Of a DNA stretch of 64,000 bases, positions 45,801 through 58,652 are shown piece by piece. Source of the stretch: Epiperipatus broadwayi (Eukaryota; Onychophora; Udeonychophora; Euonychophora; Peripatidae); NCBI GenBank assembly GCA_028023455.1, contig JAQFVV010006450.1:845501-909500 (forward strand). Direction: 5' to 3'. A model generated the notes under the pieces. The model was not told the DNA's origin. It worked only from the letters and a program-made list of their open reading frames with translations, and searched no databases. Each line of letters starts with the position of its first letter. The first letter of the stretch is position 1. Both the position numbers and the translations under genes were made by a program.

Positions 45801-47251
45801 TGGCAATGGATCACTATCAAATTCTAAGCTTGCTTGAAAAATCAGTCTATTTGGGAGAAAAAATCAAATACAATTAATATTGAATCATAGATGATGGACT
45901 TTGTAGGCAAATGCTCTAATTTTTATGTCATGAGATCCTGCTTGGTTATGCTTCTAATTTTATTTTAAATGTATTAACATTTTCTTAATATCTAATGCTT
46001 TGAATTTTATTTTTGAGAATATTATGGAATGTTTACATAGAATAAAGGCACACTGTATTACCAAGTTTAGCAAAAGATATTTGCCATTTTAACAAAATGA
46101 TGTACAATTTATATATATATAAACAGTAGTATTTGTCTTAATAATATGTAGAATTTAAATTAATATTTGATAATGTAAATATTATATATGTAATTGTATG
46201 ATTAGTTATTCAAAAAACCTTGTGATTTGGAGCATCTGTGGGCCAGTTGACTCTTGCAGTCCTGTTTATTTGGCCAAATTATTATTACTTATCTGATAAT
46301 CAATTCAGGAACCTTTAGCTTTTTCTGCCACTTTATTTCTGTACCAAACTGCAATATGAAACTCTTATGTTCATTTCCTAAGCACTCTCCATTATATGCC
46401 TCCTCTTTATATGAAAATAAAATATATTTAACAGTGTTTTTATGTGATTTTAGTTGCAAATCAAACTTTTATATGGACAGGTTAATATATAATGCAGAGA
46501 TAAAGATTAATAACTATATAAATAATTTGAAAATTTAAGTAACAATAGAAAAAATTATGAAGTCTTTTGATAGATGAAATTTCAAATGTTCTGCGTGGAT
46601 TCAAGAAGTAAAAATTTATGGTTGGTTCTCAGCTAAGTAAAGTAAAAATAAAAACATTGAGTGGAATAATTATAGTCGCCCTATCACTATGCCCAAACAA
46701 ACACCACAGTCTTAAGCAATAGAGTGTAAGATTATTTTTATTACATATAAATATTTTATAATCCTCTTTCATACTTAATTTTTTATGTAATTAATAATAA
46801 TGTGTTTTTAAAATAAATTAAAAGTTTTTCTCTGGAGGTCTACATATGCATTGTGGGTAAACTTACCTACAATATGTTATTTAGTTTTATACTTTAATCA
46901 AGCTTGAACAGAAAAGTCAATCATTTTATTATTAGTCTTATTAAAAATTTAATCCTGTTCTTCTTCAAATTTATTGATCTGTTGGAAGAGTTTGACATTT
47001 AACCAAAGCATTAACTTGGATGATTTTGATAGATTGATTCACTTTTTCATAATTTTTTTTTTTCTGTCCTTTTTATTTTTTATCTCAAAGAACTACGTAA
47101 TTGAAAAACTTTATAAAATGAAAAATTATACTAAAAGACAAAATAATATTAAAGCGGAAATACATGAGTATATGTTAAAAGAAGAAAGTAAATAACTTTT
47201 TGAAATTTAAAGGTTTTATAAATAAATAAATAATTCAGTATAGTCTATTAG
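45801..47251. other. A+T-rich stretch, no feature recognised
   Basis: Frames at 46254-46538 and 46974-47195 show no domain and match the base composition; I treat them as chance. Confidence 0.45.
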
Positions 47252-47345
47252 AAGGTTGAGTGCTGGATATGCCAGATTAGGAATTGATCTAAGGACCTTA
47301 TGCTCCAGAGTCTGATACTCTACCACAGGATTAAACCATGCAGAG
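47252..47345 (-). mobile_element. tRNA-headed SINE, family S1
   Basis: Minus strand: GTGGTAGAGTATCAGACTC (box A and anticodon stem), TTAGATCAATTCCTAA (box B) and the start of the body. The left end is truncated before the TTATGAAGTC body seen in other copies. Confidence 0.65.
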
Positions 47346-47529
47346 TACTAGGTTTATAATCTTTATTACCATATAGTCTTTATTATTCAATGATGTAAAG
47401 TGTTTGTTAAGTTTATAATGTAGTTTTAAATATTGTGATGTTACAACAAATTGTGTAAACAGATGGCAAGCAGTGGGTAGCTGTGGTTGATGAGATACTA
47501 AGAATATACCACATGGCTAATTAATCAAG

Positions 47530-47617
47530 AAGATATGATGTTCAAGCACTAAAGTGAGAAACTGAATTAAAAAATTGATTCTAACCATCAAAGCTGTTAC
47601 TCTGCAATTATACTAAT
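47530..47617 (-). mobile_element. SINE family S1, partial copy
   Basis: GATATGATGTTCAAGCACTA and AAATTGATTCTAACCATC parallel the adjacent copy (GCATATGATGCTCAAGCATC, GGAATTGATCTAAAAAC), so two S1 copies lie head to tail here. The tRNA-like 5' part is poorly kept. Confidence 0.5.
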
Positions 47618-47631
47618 GACTAGTTGTCTGG

Positions 47632-47735
47632 AAGGCATATGATGCTCAAGCATCAAAGTGATAGACTTAGCTAGGAATTGATCTAAAAACTTACTTCTCG
47701 AGTCTGTCACTCTACCATTGAGCTCAACTATACAG
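47632..47735 (-). mobile_element. tRNA-headed SINE, family S1
   Basis: Minus strand: AATGGTAGAGTGACAGACTC (box A and anticodon stem), TTAGATCAATTCCTAG (box B), then the body ending AGCATCATATGCC. The short minus-strand frame over 47597-47782 is a shadow of this element. Confidence 0.65.
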
Positions 47736-47870
47736 GACAAGATCAAGAGTGATAAAGTGTTTTTCACAGTTTCATTTATCATCTGTATAACATTTGACTA
47801 TTTTTTTATTTAATTATACTTTCATTCATACATTAGATGTGTGTGTGTGTATGATAAATTTTTCGATAAA

Positions 47871-47990
47871 TGCTCTGCATGGTTTGGCATAGCGGTAGAG
47901 CATCTGACTTGGGATCAGGAAGTTCCAGGATCAACTCTGATGTACATAGATTGAACTTCTTAGAACTCCTGAGGAGTAAAGCCATTAGCC
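47871..47990 (+). mobile_element. tRNA-headed SINE, family S1, plus strand
   Basis: GGCATAGCGGTAGAGCATCT is an excellent box A, GACTTGGGATCAGGAAGTTC the anticodon region, AGGATCAACTCTG the box B, and TTGAACTTCTTAGAACTCCT the body, followed by a T-run near 47991-48000 that could serve as a Pol III terminator. This is the best preserved S1 head in the window. Confidence 0.7.
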
Positions 47991-50288
47991 TTTTTTTTTA
48001 AAGTTTCTGGTAATACTTTACATTTTTTTAAAAATATATAACAGTTTAATGATAGTAATATCAAACCTTATTAACAAAACTATTAAAAATAATAAAAAAC
48101 AGAATCTTATAACAGGTATTTTATTTAAATTAACTTTTTTGATCGTTAGCATTTCATCTAATTAATATTGATTTATTTAACAAAGTTGTCAAAACTGAAA
48201 AAGAGTGAATAAAATATTTTATTTTGCTACTTTGAGAAATACTACCATCTTTTTTATATCAAAAGATTAATAAAGGAAGGTGTAATGTATATTATTTATT
48301 GAAACAAACATTGAAATGTGCTAAATTACCTTTTTTTTTAAAAAAAAAACACTCTATTTACAGAAACTAAGAATTGGGAGTGGAAGAATTATCAGTTCCA
48401 TACCTAAATTCTGAATCTGATTAAATGAATTTATTATGGAAGCACTTTCTATCATATGTCTATAGTATTAACACATTCAATTTTAATATTTTCAATGTAA
48501 CACTAAAACTATGAGATTTTCCAAAGATAATAAATAAAAATTACTAAATTTGGATCCATAATTTTTGTGCCAATGCTTATTAGTTATAAGCTTTATCATG
48601 AATCATTTTTCACTCATTTTCTTAGCCTGTGCACTCGATATTCACTCAACACAAATTCACTCAAGTACATGATTGATCTTTTATTTTTCAATGTACTTAT
48701 TTTTCAATAATTGCATTATTCTATTGTTTATCAGTTATTTTTGTTTATGTCAATATGTATAGTTTTTAAATTTAAATTCTATCATTAGTGTGGATATATA
48801 TGTTAAAAATGTATTATGTAGGGCTCAGTTTTATTCATGGGTTCAAGTATCAGTACAAATACTTGGAACAAATGAGTTAATATTATTTAAGTTTGTCATT
48901 TATTTCTCATCTTTATGCTATGCAAGCCATTAATCTTTCCATGTTTTTTACATCATTGCTTAATGGTTGTTGGGGTTATAGTTCAACATTTTATTTTAAT
49001 ATTAAAATCTTTATATTATAAACTAATAAATTGTACTTGATTTATTAGAAATATACATTTACAAACAAAAAAATCCTTTAAAATCATATTTGAACTTTGC
49101 AAATATAAGTAAAATAATATATGTAATGAGAACAATAAATGGTGATCATGTGATGTTTATTGGCTTAAAACCTTTTTTTATTATGTGATTCTGCCGTTAA
49201 ATGTAAATAAATTAATGAAATGTTCATTAATTAAACTTTATTTTTAAAACCTGAATGAATTATTGTTAAGACATCATAATGATGTTCTAAAATGTAAAAT
49301 TTCATGTATAATTATTAAAATAGTGTAAAAGTTCTGTGCTACAAATGTTTGACAGAATGTTGTCATCATAGTTTCATTTTTATCTTTGCTATAAATTTCT
49401 TAAGTTATATTTTAAAAATATATCATATTTGGCTAAAATCTAAATGTAATCATGAAAATATTCTTTTTTATTTAACTGTACAAATATTTTATAAAAAGCA
49501 TCTTAAGTATGTAAATAAACTATTAAAAATATACAATTGCCTACAATGGAAAAGAGATTTACAAGTAATTTTGCAACAACTCTTAAAGAACAAGATCAAA
49601 GAATTTATGAATCAATGGCATTGTTAGCTTGTTTGTAGTTATTTCTCTGTACAATACTTTGGAACTAATAAATCAGTATTTACTTTAGCTCAGTTTTATT
49701 ATCAAATGAACATATAATTGGAAAAATAATACTATAGATAGCTACAAGAGGGCACCCCCTCCCCCACTGACAGCAGTATTATCAGTAACTGAGATACATT
49801 TACTTAACTACATGTTTTCTAAATGACATTATTATTGTGCAATAAAAGTGATTATAATGAAAGATAAATAAGCAATTTTTTTTATCTTAATGTTAATTGA
49901 GTATTAATAATATGTTAACCAAAATTGTCGGTATTATTATTTTTTTTACAAGTATAAATTAGTTTTTAAATACATAAAATTTAGTTGAATTGTTTTCAAA
50001 ATTATAAACCCTGCTGTCAATCCCAGTCTACTGCAATGTCTTAATGCTATGCATTAATCTTTATTAATATATATATAATTATGTTTATTAATAGAAATCA
50101 AACCACATACAGATTTAGGATAGTTTTTTTTCACTGATTGTAAATTATTTAAATCTTATTAGTGTCTTTTATACAAATATAACTTCTTCTTTTTTTGGTA
50201 AATTTAAAATATATAAATAACTTAATCCTTGTTGCTGTTCATTCCTATCTTCTTTTCCTTCCTAATATATACATAACACATATGGGTT
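47991..50288. other. A+T-rich stretch, no feature recognised
   Basis: A 92-codon frame at 49349-49627 has no recognisable domain. T10A10-type palindrome near 48332-48350. C-rich run at 49754-49766. Confidence 0.45.
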
Positions 50289-50396
50289 TATTGCTTGAGA
50301 CTTCATAAGAAGTCTAAGCACCAAAACTGTGAGTGCCAGAATCGATCATGGGACTTCCTGATCCCAAGTCAGACATTCCAAACCACCCAGGGTCCT
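50289..50396 (-). mobile_element. tRNA-headed SINE, family S1
   Basis: Minus strand: GGTGGTTTGGAATGTCTGAC, TTGGGATCAGGAAGTCCCAT and GATCGATTCTGGCACTCACA, then the body TTAGACTTCTTATGAAGTCT and CAAGCAATAAACCC. Compared with 47871-47990 the anticodon region TGACTTGGGATCAGGAAGT is identical, so these two are the closest pair. Confidence 0.7.
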
Positions 50397-51803
50397 AATA
50401 TATATATATATAAGTGATAGTATGTATAGAGAGGGACTCAGATAATTTTGTCATCTGCTTGGCTCTTTTATTATACCAGGGGAAGCCTCCAAGAGCCCTA
50501 TATTAAAATTGTGATACATTCAAAAGCCACAATTAAATTTTTGAAGTATTCGACAGGAGCAAATATTTTATTCATTTTTTTTTTATTAGTAAGATATTAA
50601 TTGTACTAAAATAAAATTATTAAGTGAGAATAAAATCACTGAAAAAGTATTTATTATTCGGGTTTGTATCTGATTAGCAAGGACATTAAAACTTGGCTTA
50701 TAATTTGTTAACAAAGCACACATTAGTTTTATAAGATGTTCAATCATCAGTTGTGCTTGATGTTTTGATTTTTCAAACTTCATTGTTGAGTATAATGATT
50801 TACAAGAACACATTGGCCCAAAAATTGATATTAATTACAAGCAGCTTCTTTGAAATGAGGCTACTTATGGCAATAATTCTTTATTTGTCTGAATATAAAT
50901 TAAAAACAATTATCTATATTGTTGGATTAAATTAATGGAAGAAGCTGATGTTCAAACGTTCAAGTAGAAGAACATAGTAACATTTTAATTAAAACTGTAT
51001 AAAGATAATGTCATTGGACAAAGTCAAAACAAAAACTGAATCAACAAGTTCAAACAATGTGTTATGTTTCCAGGAAATGATAACAATAAAATCATAGAAC
51101 TTGATGTATATGGTTTCAAAATAAAATATAAATACATCAAATTATATCATGATTTTATTTCAAAGTTTCATGAGAGCTATGTTGGTCAATCTGAAGAATC
51201 ACATGTAGCTCACAAGCCACAGTTTGGTCAGGGTGGCATTATACAATATTATCATGAATAATTATATATATATAATTCCTTACCATAATTTATTAAATAT
51301 ATGACTGTATACATAAACATCAGCTGATCACTTACTTATAATCTTTTTATGAATATTATATTGATATATAAAATATTGAAAATTAAATAAAATGTTGTAA
51401 CTTTAATCTGCACCACTATGTCATCTTCAAACCCAACACTAACTTTGTAAATGAACTTGAGAATTTATTTTTCTTCTTTAAAATTATTTAATTGAGAGGG
51501 GAAATGTTTAGATTCAGAGTACAATTTAACTTATATTCACATCAATATAACAACTTCATGATGTAGAGCTTATTGCATCCACTTTTTTTGTCCACATGCT
51601 ATGATTCAAATATAGGCTGGAGTACTTTGGAAATATTTTAAGCAATCTTAGGATTTTCCTTTTAGATAGTTAATCCATAGTCAATGTATTTAACTAACTG
51701 ATTGAAAATCTGACATATTATTAGGTAGAAAATTCTAGATTAATCTATGTTGTATCACTTATGTCTGCAATATTATATAGCTTTTACCACTAGTTGAGGA
51801 GAT
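50397..51803. other. A+T-rich stretch, no feature recognised
   Basis: Short frames at 50586-50813, 50753-50935 and 51064-51261 overlap or stand alone without domains. Nothing supports a gene. Confidence 0.45.
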
Positions 51804-52108
51804 ATCATGCTTTAGTATAAGGAATATATCACTTCCAAAACATTAGATAGCTTTGTATGTGTCACATTCAATCAAAAAGTACATATGCATGATCTTTGTA
51901 ACCATAATCTATTTTAACACTGTATCCTTAATAGTCTTCTCCAGAGTTCACAGAGCAATAGTAGATATCAAGAATCAATTTAAACCTATACATTATTAAA
52001 ATAGATTATGATTACAAAGATCATGCATATGTACTTTTTGATTGCATGTGACATATATGAATCTGTCTAATGTTTCAAAAGTGATATACCCTTATATTAA
52101 GGCATGAT
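51804..52108. mobile_element. MITE with ~110 bp arms
   Basis: The left arm 51804-51918 (ATCATGCTTTAGTATAAGGA ... AACCATAATCTATTTTAA) is the inverse of 51996-52108 (TTAAAATAGATTATGATTAC ... TTAAGGCATGAT), about 90% identical, with a loop of about 77 bp. It has no coding capacity. No clear target duplication was found. The high arm identity suggests fairly recent activity. Confidence 0.85.
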
Positions 52109-54309
52109 TACATGGACATTTTGATGGCATGTTATAAACCTTATGTTGCCTCTATCAGTATAAGCAAATCTTTATCAAATAATATTTTTCAATGTATCCC
52201 ATTTCCCCCAAAATCCTTACCCTGAGCAGTCAAATCATTGGACAGACTGGGAAAGCCAGGAGTTAGAGTTCTTGGAATGATTCTAACTAAAGAAAGCAGA
52301 ACAAATTTAGATTTGTAAATTGAATAGACTTGTTCTGTCGTGATTTTGCTTGAACATCACCCAGCGTCCCAAATAACTGACCATATAATAATGAATAATG
52401 GAATAACTTTATTACCTTTCCAAATAGTAACAAAAAAGATTTTTTTAAGATAAAACTTTGTTATATTAACTGCAACATATATGCAGCACAAATTGGAACA
52501 TATAACAGCTGCTGTACTAAGTTGATATCACTCTAAAAATGGCAAAAATGATAATAATTGAATAATTAGTTGTTTGAGAAATTGTAAAAATCCAAACCAA
52601 AGAATGTCATTCTGAGTTTAAAAGCCAGCTGTATAGAGTAAGTTAGCAAGTATACTTTATGTAACAATATATTATTTTTCTGAGAATTTTGTGAATTATT
52701 TTATGACTACCTCTAGTTATTTTTAAATTACAAATAGAATAGAATGAAAATTATTAAATTCTTTTAATTCCATGTTTTAAAAAGAAAAAATTTTGAATGG
52801 AATAGCCTAAAATGGCAAAGCTATAAAATGATGGGATATTTTATTCTATAGTTCATTGTGGTAAATTATGTAAATGAGTTGGAAGACAAAATGAAGTATT
52901 GAATAAATCTTTGAACAATGTTGTGGCATATATACATTCCTAATTCTTCCCTACCATTACAGTATATAGTGCAGATACCTAATAGAGATATGCAGTTTAA
53001 TTCCAAAATTATACACATTGAGGTAGTGACTAAAATAATTAACAAAAGCTGACATTTTAAGCACATACAGTACAGATAATTTTAACATAGGGATGTACCA
53101 ATGATGAAATTTAATTAAAAAATTAAATACATTAAGCCAGGTCAGAGGAAAATATGGTAATATCTTTTCTTTCTTTATGAAAGATTGTTGGAAATATCTT
53201 TGGTCTGAAATGAGTTATTTAAAAATTGTTTTACCTATTAGTTGTTTTACCTATTTATCTATCCGACTTTCTGAAAAAAAAACCTGCTAGATCAAATTTA
53301 TATGAAATTAATTACAAAATGTTTGTTAAGATGATGAAAATCAATAGCAAACTATTATTGATGATGATCAGAGCAGGTATAAAACTAAAGATAGCAATAC
53401 ATTTGATGATTATTATACTAGTTTAACACTGTAAGCATGGCTGTAGGTGTCAATGCTTGCATTTATAATTTTTTATTATCCATTAATATTCTACTTTTCC
53501 TGATTTTTAATGTGAAAAGAAGAGAAAAGATTGTAGACATGCCAGCCCCAGATCTGATGATGATCAGGTGTTTATTGATTGCTCACTGTATTCTTTATTA
53601 ATTTTTCGCCCATCAAAATCTTTGCAGCACATTACTTAGTGATGTATATGATTACTTAATATTCAAATTAGTTTTGTCTTGTTATTCCCTTAGGGAATAT
53701 AATAAATATCTTTGTAAGCAGACTAACATTCATACCTGTATTTATCATATTTTTTTAAATCGGCAATAACATTTTTAAAAATATGCGAAAATGATTTATA
53801 TGTTTTGATACTCTGCATTTATTTTATATATATATACGTTCAAACATATGGACTTAATTGTAGAATCGGGCAATTGAAAGCTAGTTGTAATACTTAAATT
53901 GTTAGAGAGATTGATCGCACTCGGAATAATTTAGTCATGCCTATTTATCATCTGCCTTCACACTATTCCTATATTACCAGCAAGTCATTTGCATAAATGA
54001 TATCAAGAACACTCAGCTTCTGTAAATCTACAAGTAAAATCCTCTACACTAACATCTCTTTGAATTAAACATTTTGTAATCATATATTTTTCTTCTCACT
54101 GGCGAGAATTATATATATTTCAGTCTAGAGAACTTGATATTTCTCTCTTTGTATACGTTTTATTGCAATTGTTGCTTAATATAATAAATATCATATATAC
54201 TGATAGTTGTCGAAGATTTGAAAATTGGGTCACATTAAATATATATATATATCATCACCGACATTCATATCTGCTTGCATATATATATATTAATACAAAG
54301 AAGTTTAAA
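52109..54309. other. A+T-rich stretch, no feature recognised
   Basis: Short frames at 52866-53066 and 53226-53426 have no domain. Nothing else is supportable. Confidence 0.45.
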
Positions 54310-54550
54310 TAAACTCCTTAAGCAGGTTATATTTACTTATTTAAGGTTTATTTAAACTTTTTTCTATCATTAATTTTAATCTCTATGATCAAGTTGCAAC
54401 CTTTAGTGTCTATATAAATACTTTGGACCATAAATAAAAGTGGAATCCACTTTTATTGTTAAAAGGAGGTTGCCTTGACAACAAGTTGAGATTGTTAATT
54501 GTTATTGATAGTGGGATTATCTAAGTGTTGACTGATTTTAATAATGTATA
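54310..54550 (+). repeat. Dispersed repeat R, copy 2
   Basis: Same-orientation match to 25165-25425. At its left, GAAGTTTAAATAAACTCCTTAA (54300-54322 in outline) is inverted as TTAAGGTTTATTTAAACTT (54341-54359), so this copy begins in a short hairpin. Confidence 0.7.
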
Positions 54551-56584
54551 TATTATTGCTATTAAGTTAAATCAGCATTGTCCTGATAGTTTAGTATATC
54601 TATTCCAGTATCTCAACATCATTGAAATATTATCAGCATTCTTCTTCATAAATCTTTTTTTTTTACCTTTATTTTTTAGGGAGATCTTGCTTATTCATGA
54701 ATATACTGTGTACGTCATTTGGGGATTGTGCATTACTCTTTAGATCTCTTACTTTTTTTGGAGATTGACCAAATGATTTAAAACTACTATGAAACATTTA
54801 ATTTTTAATGATATGCCCTACCCAAAGAATTTTAACAGATAGAGCTCTTCTCTATCTTCTACATAATTACATATTTACAAACAGTCTAATTAATAAAAGT
54901 TCTATGTCTGTCCTTCTTTGCTAAGAAGCTTAATGATAAGATGAAAGCTTAAGAGCTAAAACTTTTTGGTTCAAAGATTAAGCTGTTATTTCTGATGCTT
55001 GCATGTTACCTGATTTTCTGAACAAATAACTAATTTAACTGATCTTCTGAACAAATAACTAATTTCAGTACAAATAGGAATATTAAAAAATATAAATAGG
55101 TGATATAAACAAGTACTCTGCTATGCCACTTGAAATTCTATTTTTAGCTTAGTTTTTTTCTAATAATATAGAGAAGAGTTTGAAACGTTAGATCTGTGAA
55201 AGCAAGAAATAGACAGAATGATCTGTCTTGATCCTTAAGCAAAGTCGTGATTCTAGCTAAAAACATAGATTAGTTTCTTCTAAGAACAAACAAATTTCCA
55301 GATATCACCAAAATCTCTTTCAAACTCCTTTCTTATGTTTATTCTATGATTGGTCTCGACTAAATCCTGACTTTAATGCCTCCTTTTCATTTGAGAAGGA
55401 CAATTTCTGAGTAGGCAGAAATTGATTTTGCAGCAAAGTTGTATTTTTAACAATATAGATTGAGATAGGATTTCAGAGAAGTTTGAAAGGTTGGATGGCT
55501 TTTATTGATTTATTACTTGCTTGTGATATTATTCCAGGAGTGCTCTCAAAATCCTTAAAATAATAAAATTCTTGAAATGTCTAAAGAATAATACAATTTT
55601 CCACATGATGCTAATAAACTCTTGTGAACACTGGTGTTTCTCAATTTTTTTTAATAATGCAAATATATTTTTATCATCCCATTTTAAGTACTTATTGATG
55701 TGATAATAGGTTTCTTTTAAAATAAATTAAATATATGCCAAAATTATAACCTATGAGTATTTAAATGAGAAATTCTTATTTATTTATTTTTTGTTGTGTA
55801 GCAAATAAGAAAAGTTAAGTTTAGCATGTACAAGGGTGATAAAATTAGATTTTTTTTTCCTATTTTAAGGATAAAAGCTTATATTTGCAAAGACTTTGTG
55901 CATCTTCTGTGAGGACATTGCCAAGGATCTACAGACAGTATGTTAATGATTGCTGAATTGTACTTATAAACTTCTTGTAATCTCTAACTATAAATGGTAG
56001 TCGATAATGTGTTAGTCATAAGAATTCTTTATTCAAAACAATTGTGTCACCTTTTTGACAACAATCACTGAAAATTCAGTACAAATTTTTGTTAACTTTT
56101 ATTATATAAATTTTATCAAGATACCATGAGTGATAGCCGACTGCAACTTAACTTTCTACAATCTCTTAATATAGAATCCCATTACTTTTATCCACAATCT
56201 TTATTCTATAATTTACCCTATAAATGGCAGTCGATCATACCAGTGTAAGCAATCATTAACAGAGGTGAATACTGATTATAGTTCATTCATGATATTTACC
56301 ATCTAATATTATTATGAGGATAATTTTAGGCACTTTGAAATATGAATCTTTTTCTAGATATACACTTTTCCACTTAATGTCATCAAACTCTGTAAGCAAC
56401 ATTCACAAAAACACTCCCCAAAATCATCTCTACCACAAGTCAGAAATTGATAAAACACTTTTAAATAATTTATTGTAGATTGAAAGCCTTTCCAACAACC
56501 CCATATGATGAACATTGAATGAGAAAACATTATACACTAGATTTAGCAATTAGTTATGGGCAGTTCTTTGTTTTACTTTCTAGT
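54551..56584. other. A+T-rich stretch with one short duplication
   Basis: TCTGAACAAATAACTAATTT is repeated 28-29 bp apart at about 55016-55064. No gene or element was recognised. Confidence 0.5.
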
Positions 56585-56775
56585 TAAGAATAGCTAGATA
56601 CTCATTTACTGATCAATATTGAATGATTATCTGTGCTGATTATGGCTGTTGAAAGACAAAAAGTAAGCATGATTAAAAATAAATTCCAAATTTACTTTCG
56701 CCCTGATTTGAACCTAGGATATAAGATATGATGAGTTGAGTGCTAACATTTCTTCTTTCTCTTCACAGGACCTCA
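56585..56775 (-). mobile_element. SINE-like repeat with tRNA-like head
   Basis: On the minus strand AGAAATGTTAGCACTCAACT is followed by CCTAGGTTCAAATCAGGGC, a strong box B (GGTTCAAATC), then the body with the phrase shared with 45740-45800. The family differs from S1 in its body. Ends and target duplication are not resolved. Confidence 0.55.
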
Positions 56776-57101
56776 TTAAATACCCAAAAATATTTTCTTA
56801 AAAAAGTTCTACATATACAATAGGTCTATTTAATAATTCTAAATATTTAATTCCCTTTTCTTTGATTAATGTAAATCTTATAAACTCATTATAATCCAGT
56901 ATTATGAAAAGGTAAAAGTCGAAATTCAAGATTTTTATAATGCACTAAGTATACCTTTGGCAGACCACTGCTAGAATAATAATGCTATATTAATTTAGTA
57001 GTCAAAAATTATGCCTATATATATAGGCGTAATTTATTATGTAAATGAGACTTAATATATAAATGCTGCATTTAAAAGTTCCATTTGTTCAACAATGGAA
57101 C
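56776..57101. other. A+T-rich stretch, no feature recognised
   Basis: Nothing supportable is seen. Confidence 0.5.
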
Positions 57102-57177
57102 GCATGAATCCTTTCATTGATTCCAGATACGGATTCTTTGCATGAATCCTTTCATTGATTCCAGATATGGATCCTTT
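57102..57177. repeat. 38 bp tandem duplication
   Basis: GCATGAATCCTTTCATTGAT and the following 18 bases occur twice in tandem (57102 and 57140) with two differences. On the minus strand it overlaps the end of an 87-codon frame (57114-57377) that has no recognised domain. Confidence 0.9.
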
Positions 57178-57441
57178 GCAGTTGCCCAAACCTTTTTTTT
57201 TAATTTTTTTTTATTATCTCTTTTGGTGCAAATCATCCTCACATTAGTGGAACTGAAAATATGACCCTTAAAAATCTCGTGATCAAGGAAAACCGATTTA
57301 TATTCATTATTCTGTTTAGCACTGTTGTATAAGTAGGTATGCTGTGCCATCCTTGTCCAAGATTCACTGTAATACACAGACGGGGCCGAGAAATACGTTA
57401 TGAAATAAATCGAGCTACTCTTCCAAAATCATATTGTTAAG

Positions 57442-57466
57442 TGAGTTCATAGTCACACTATGAACT
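57442..57466. repeat. Short perfect hairpin
   Basis: AGTTCATAGT-CAC-ACTATGAACT, 10 bp perfect arms with a 3-base loop. No T-tract follows, so a terminator role is not supported. Confidence 0.6.
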
Positions 57467-57941
57467 ATAGTGTTAGTCATTTCCCATGTTTTATTTTTCC
57501 TAGACAACATTCAAAAACTCATTCTCGGAATGGACAAACTAACCTCTCTCCTCGTTTTTCCTCCTTGGATCCTGTATAATAAATAATATTAAATATTTTC
57601 ATATATATTTGTTGAAGTGCATCTTTATATGTGTCAACAACATTTGCACACGAACATATATATATATATGTTTGCACACATCTCTCACATAATTAAGTGT
57701 GTGGTGCATGTGTGCATTAAGATAATTCGAAAGAAAACTACAAAGCCAATTTAAATTGCACTTACAACGTCAGATAATTTTTAAGCTTGTTATTATTTGA
57801 AATCTATTTGCCCAATATGTAACCTTGTAGCTATGAATCGGCTTAGAAATCTAGATTACAATTCAAATCAGATTTTTAGCTGAATTTTGATTAAATATAA
57901 AAAGCTTAAAAAAATAGTAATGATTTTGTACTCAAAATGTT

Positions 57942-57996
57942 ACTGGAATTCATCATTAGTAAGAATATAATATTTTTATTATTGATGAATTCCAAC
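57942..57996. repeat. Hairpin with ~28 bp arms
   Basis: TACTGGAATTCATCATTAGT and GAATAT are inverted as ATATTTTTATTATTGATGAA and TTCCAACA, with a few mismatches and almost no loop. It may be a tiny MITE remnant. Confidence 0.6.
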
Positions 57997-58379
57997 AAAT
58001 ATTTTTTAATAATCAGAAATATATAATGTAATATACTTAAAGTCTTAATCTTTTCTTTAAATATGAAGAAATTGTGATTAATAGTAGACTGATAAATCTT
58101 GAATTTTTATACACATTAAGATCATGTCAACTATGCATATATGTTAAGATTTGAGTCAGTGTAGTGAAATGAACATATATTTAACATAATTGCATTACTA
58201 ATAATTCCCCTCTCGTGTGTTTGCGTGTTTATTAAAATATTATATTATTCCAGCACTGAAAATATTGCTTCAGTAATTTATCACAATGAAAACTAATAAT
58301 AATCATATTTTTATTAGCACAGGAATTCAAATGACATTTAAGCACTAAAATGATAGATTAAGTATTTAATAATTTTATA

Positions 58380-58652
58380 AATATATTAAACAATCTCCAT
58401 ACTTCCAAATGTTCTTTTTAAATTTATATAAATAAAGATACATTAAAAGACAAACGACCCCAAGATGCATTTCATGCGGAACTAGCACTCATCAGTTGTC
58501 CCAGATCATCGTCTCTCATATATATCTCTATTGTATGAACATGAAATGCATCTTGGGGGTCATTTGTCTTTTATTGTATCTTTATTTATATGAATTCACA
58601 AGAACACGTGGAAATATGGAAGTTGTTTAATATAAAGATATTTATTACACAT
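58380..58652. repeat. Inverted pair of hammerhead-linked repeats
   Basis: AATAAAGATACATTAAAAGA...CCAAGATGCATTTCATG (about 58430-58475) is the inverse of CATGAAATGCATCTTGGGGG...TTTATTGTATCTTTATTT (58540-58588). The pairing continues outward with reduced identity. The left arm holds hammerhead locus C on the minus strand. Confidence 0.8.
58455..58510 (-). ncRNA. Hammerhead ribozyme fold, locus C
   Basis: Minus strand: ATGAT-CTGGGA-CAA before the core CTGATGA (58489-58495), stem II GTGC/GCAT with loop TAGTTCC (one G-T wobble), intact GAAA (58470-58473), mini stem III ATGCAT, the cleavage base C of ATC, then the return strand TTGGGGTCGTTT. Outer stem I pairs ATGAT with GTCGT (two wobbles), but the inner helix keeps only about 3 bp. 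Core residues are all present, so of the four loci this one has the best core and the weakest inner stem I. Confidence 0.65.

Noticed and set aside
57114-57377. 87-codon minus-strand frame
   Set aside because: It ends within a 38 bp DNA duplication, has no recognised domain and no supporting context; possible but unsupported as a gene.
57442-57466. Transcription terminator hairpin
   Set aside because: No T-tract and no gene upstream; eukaryotic context.
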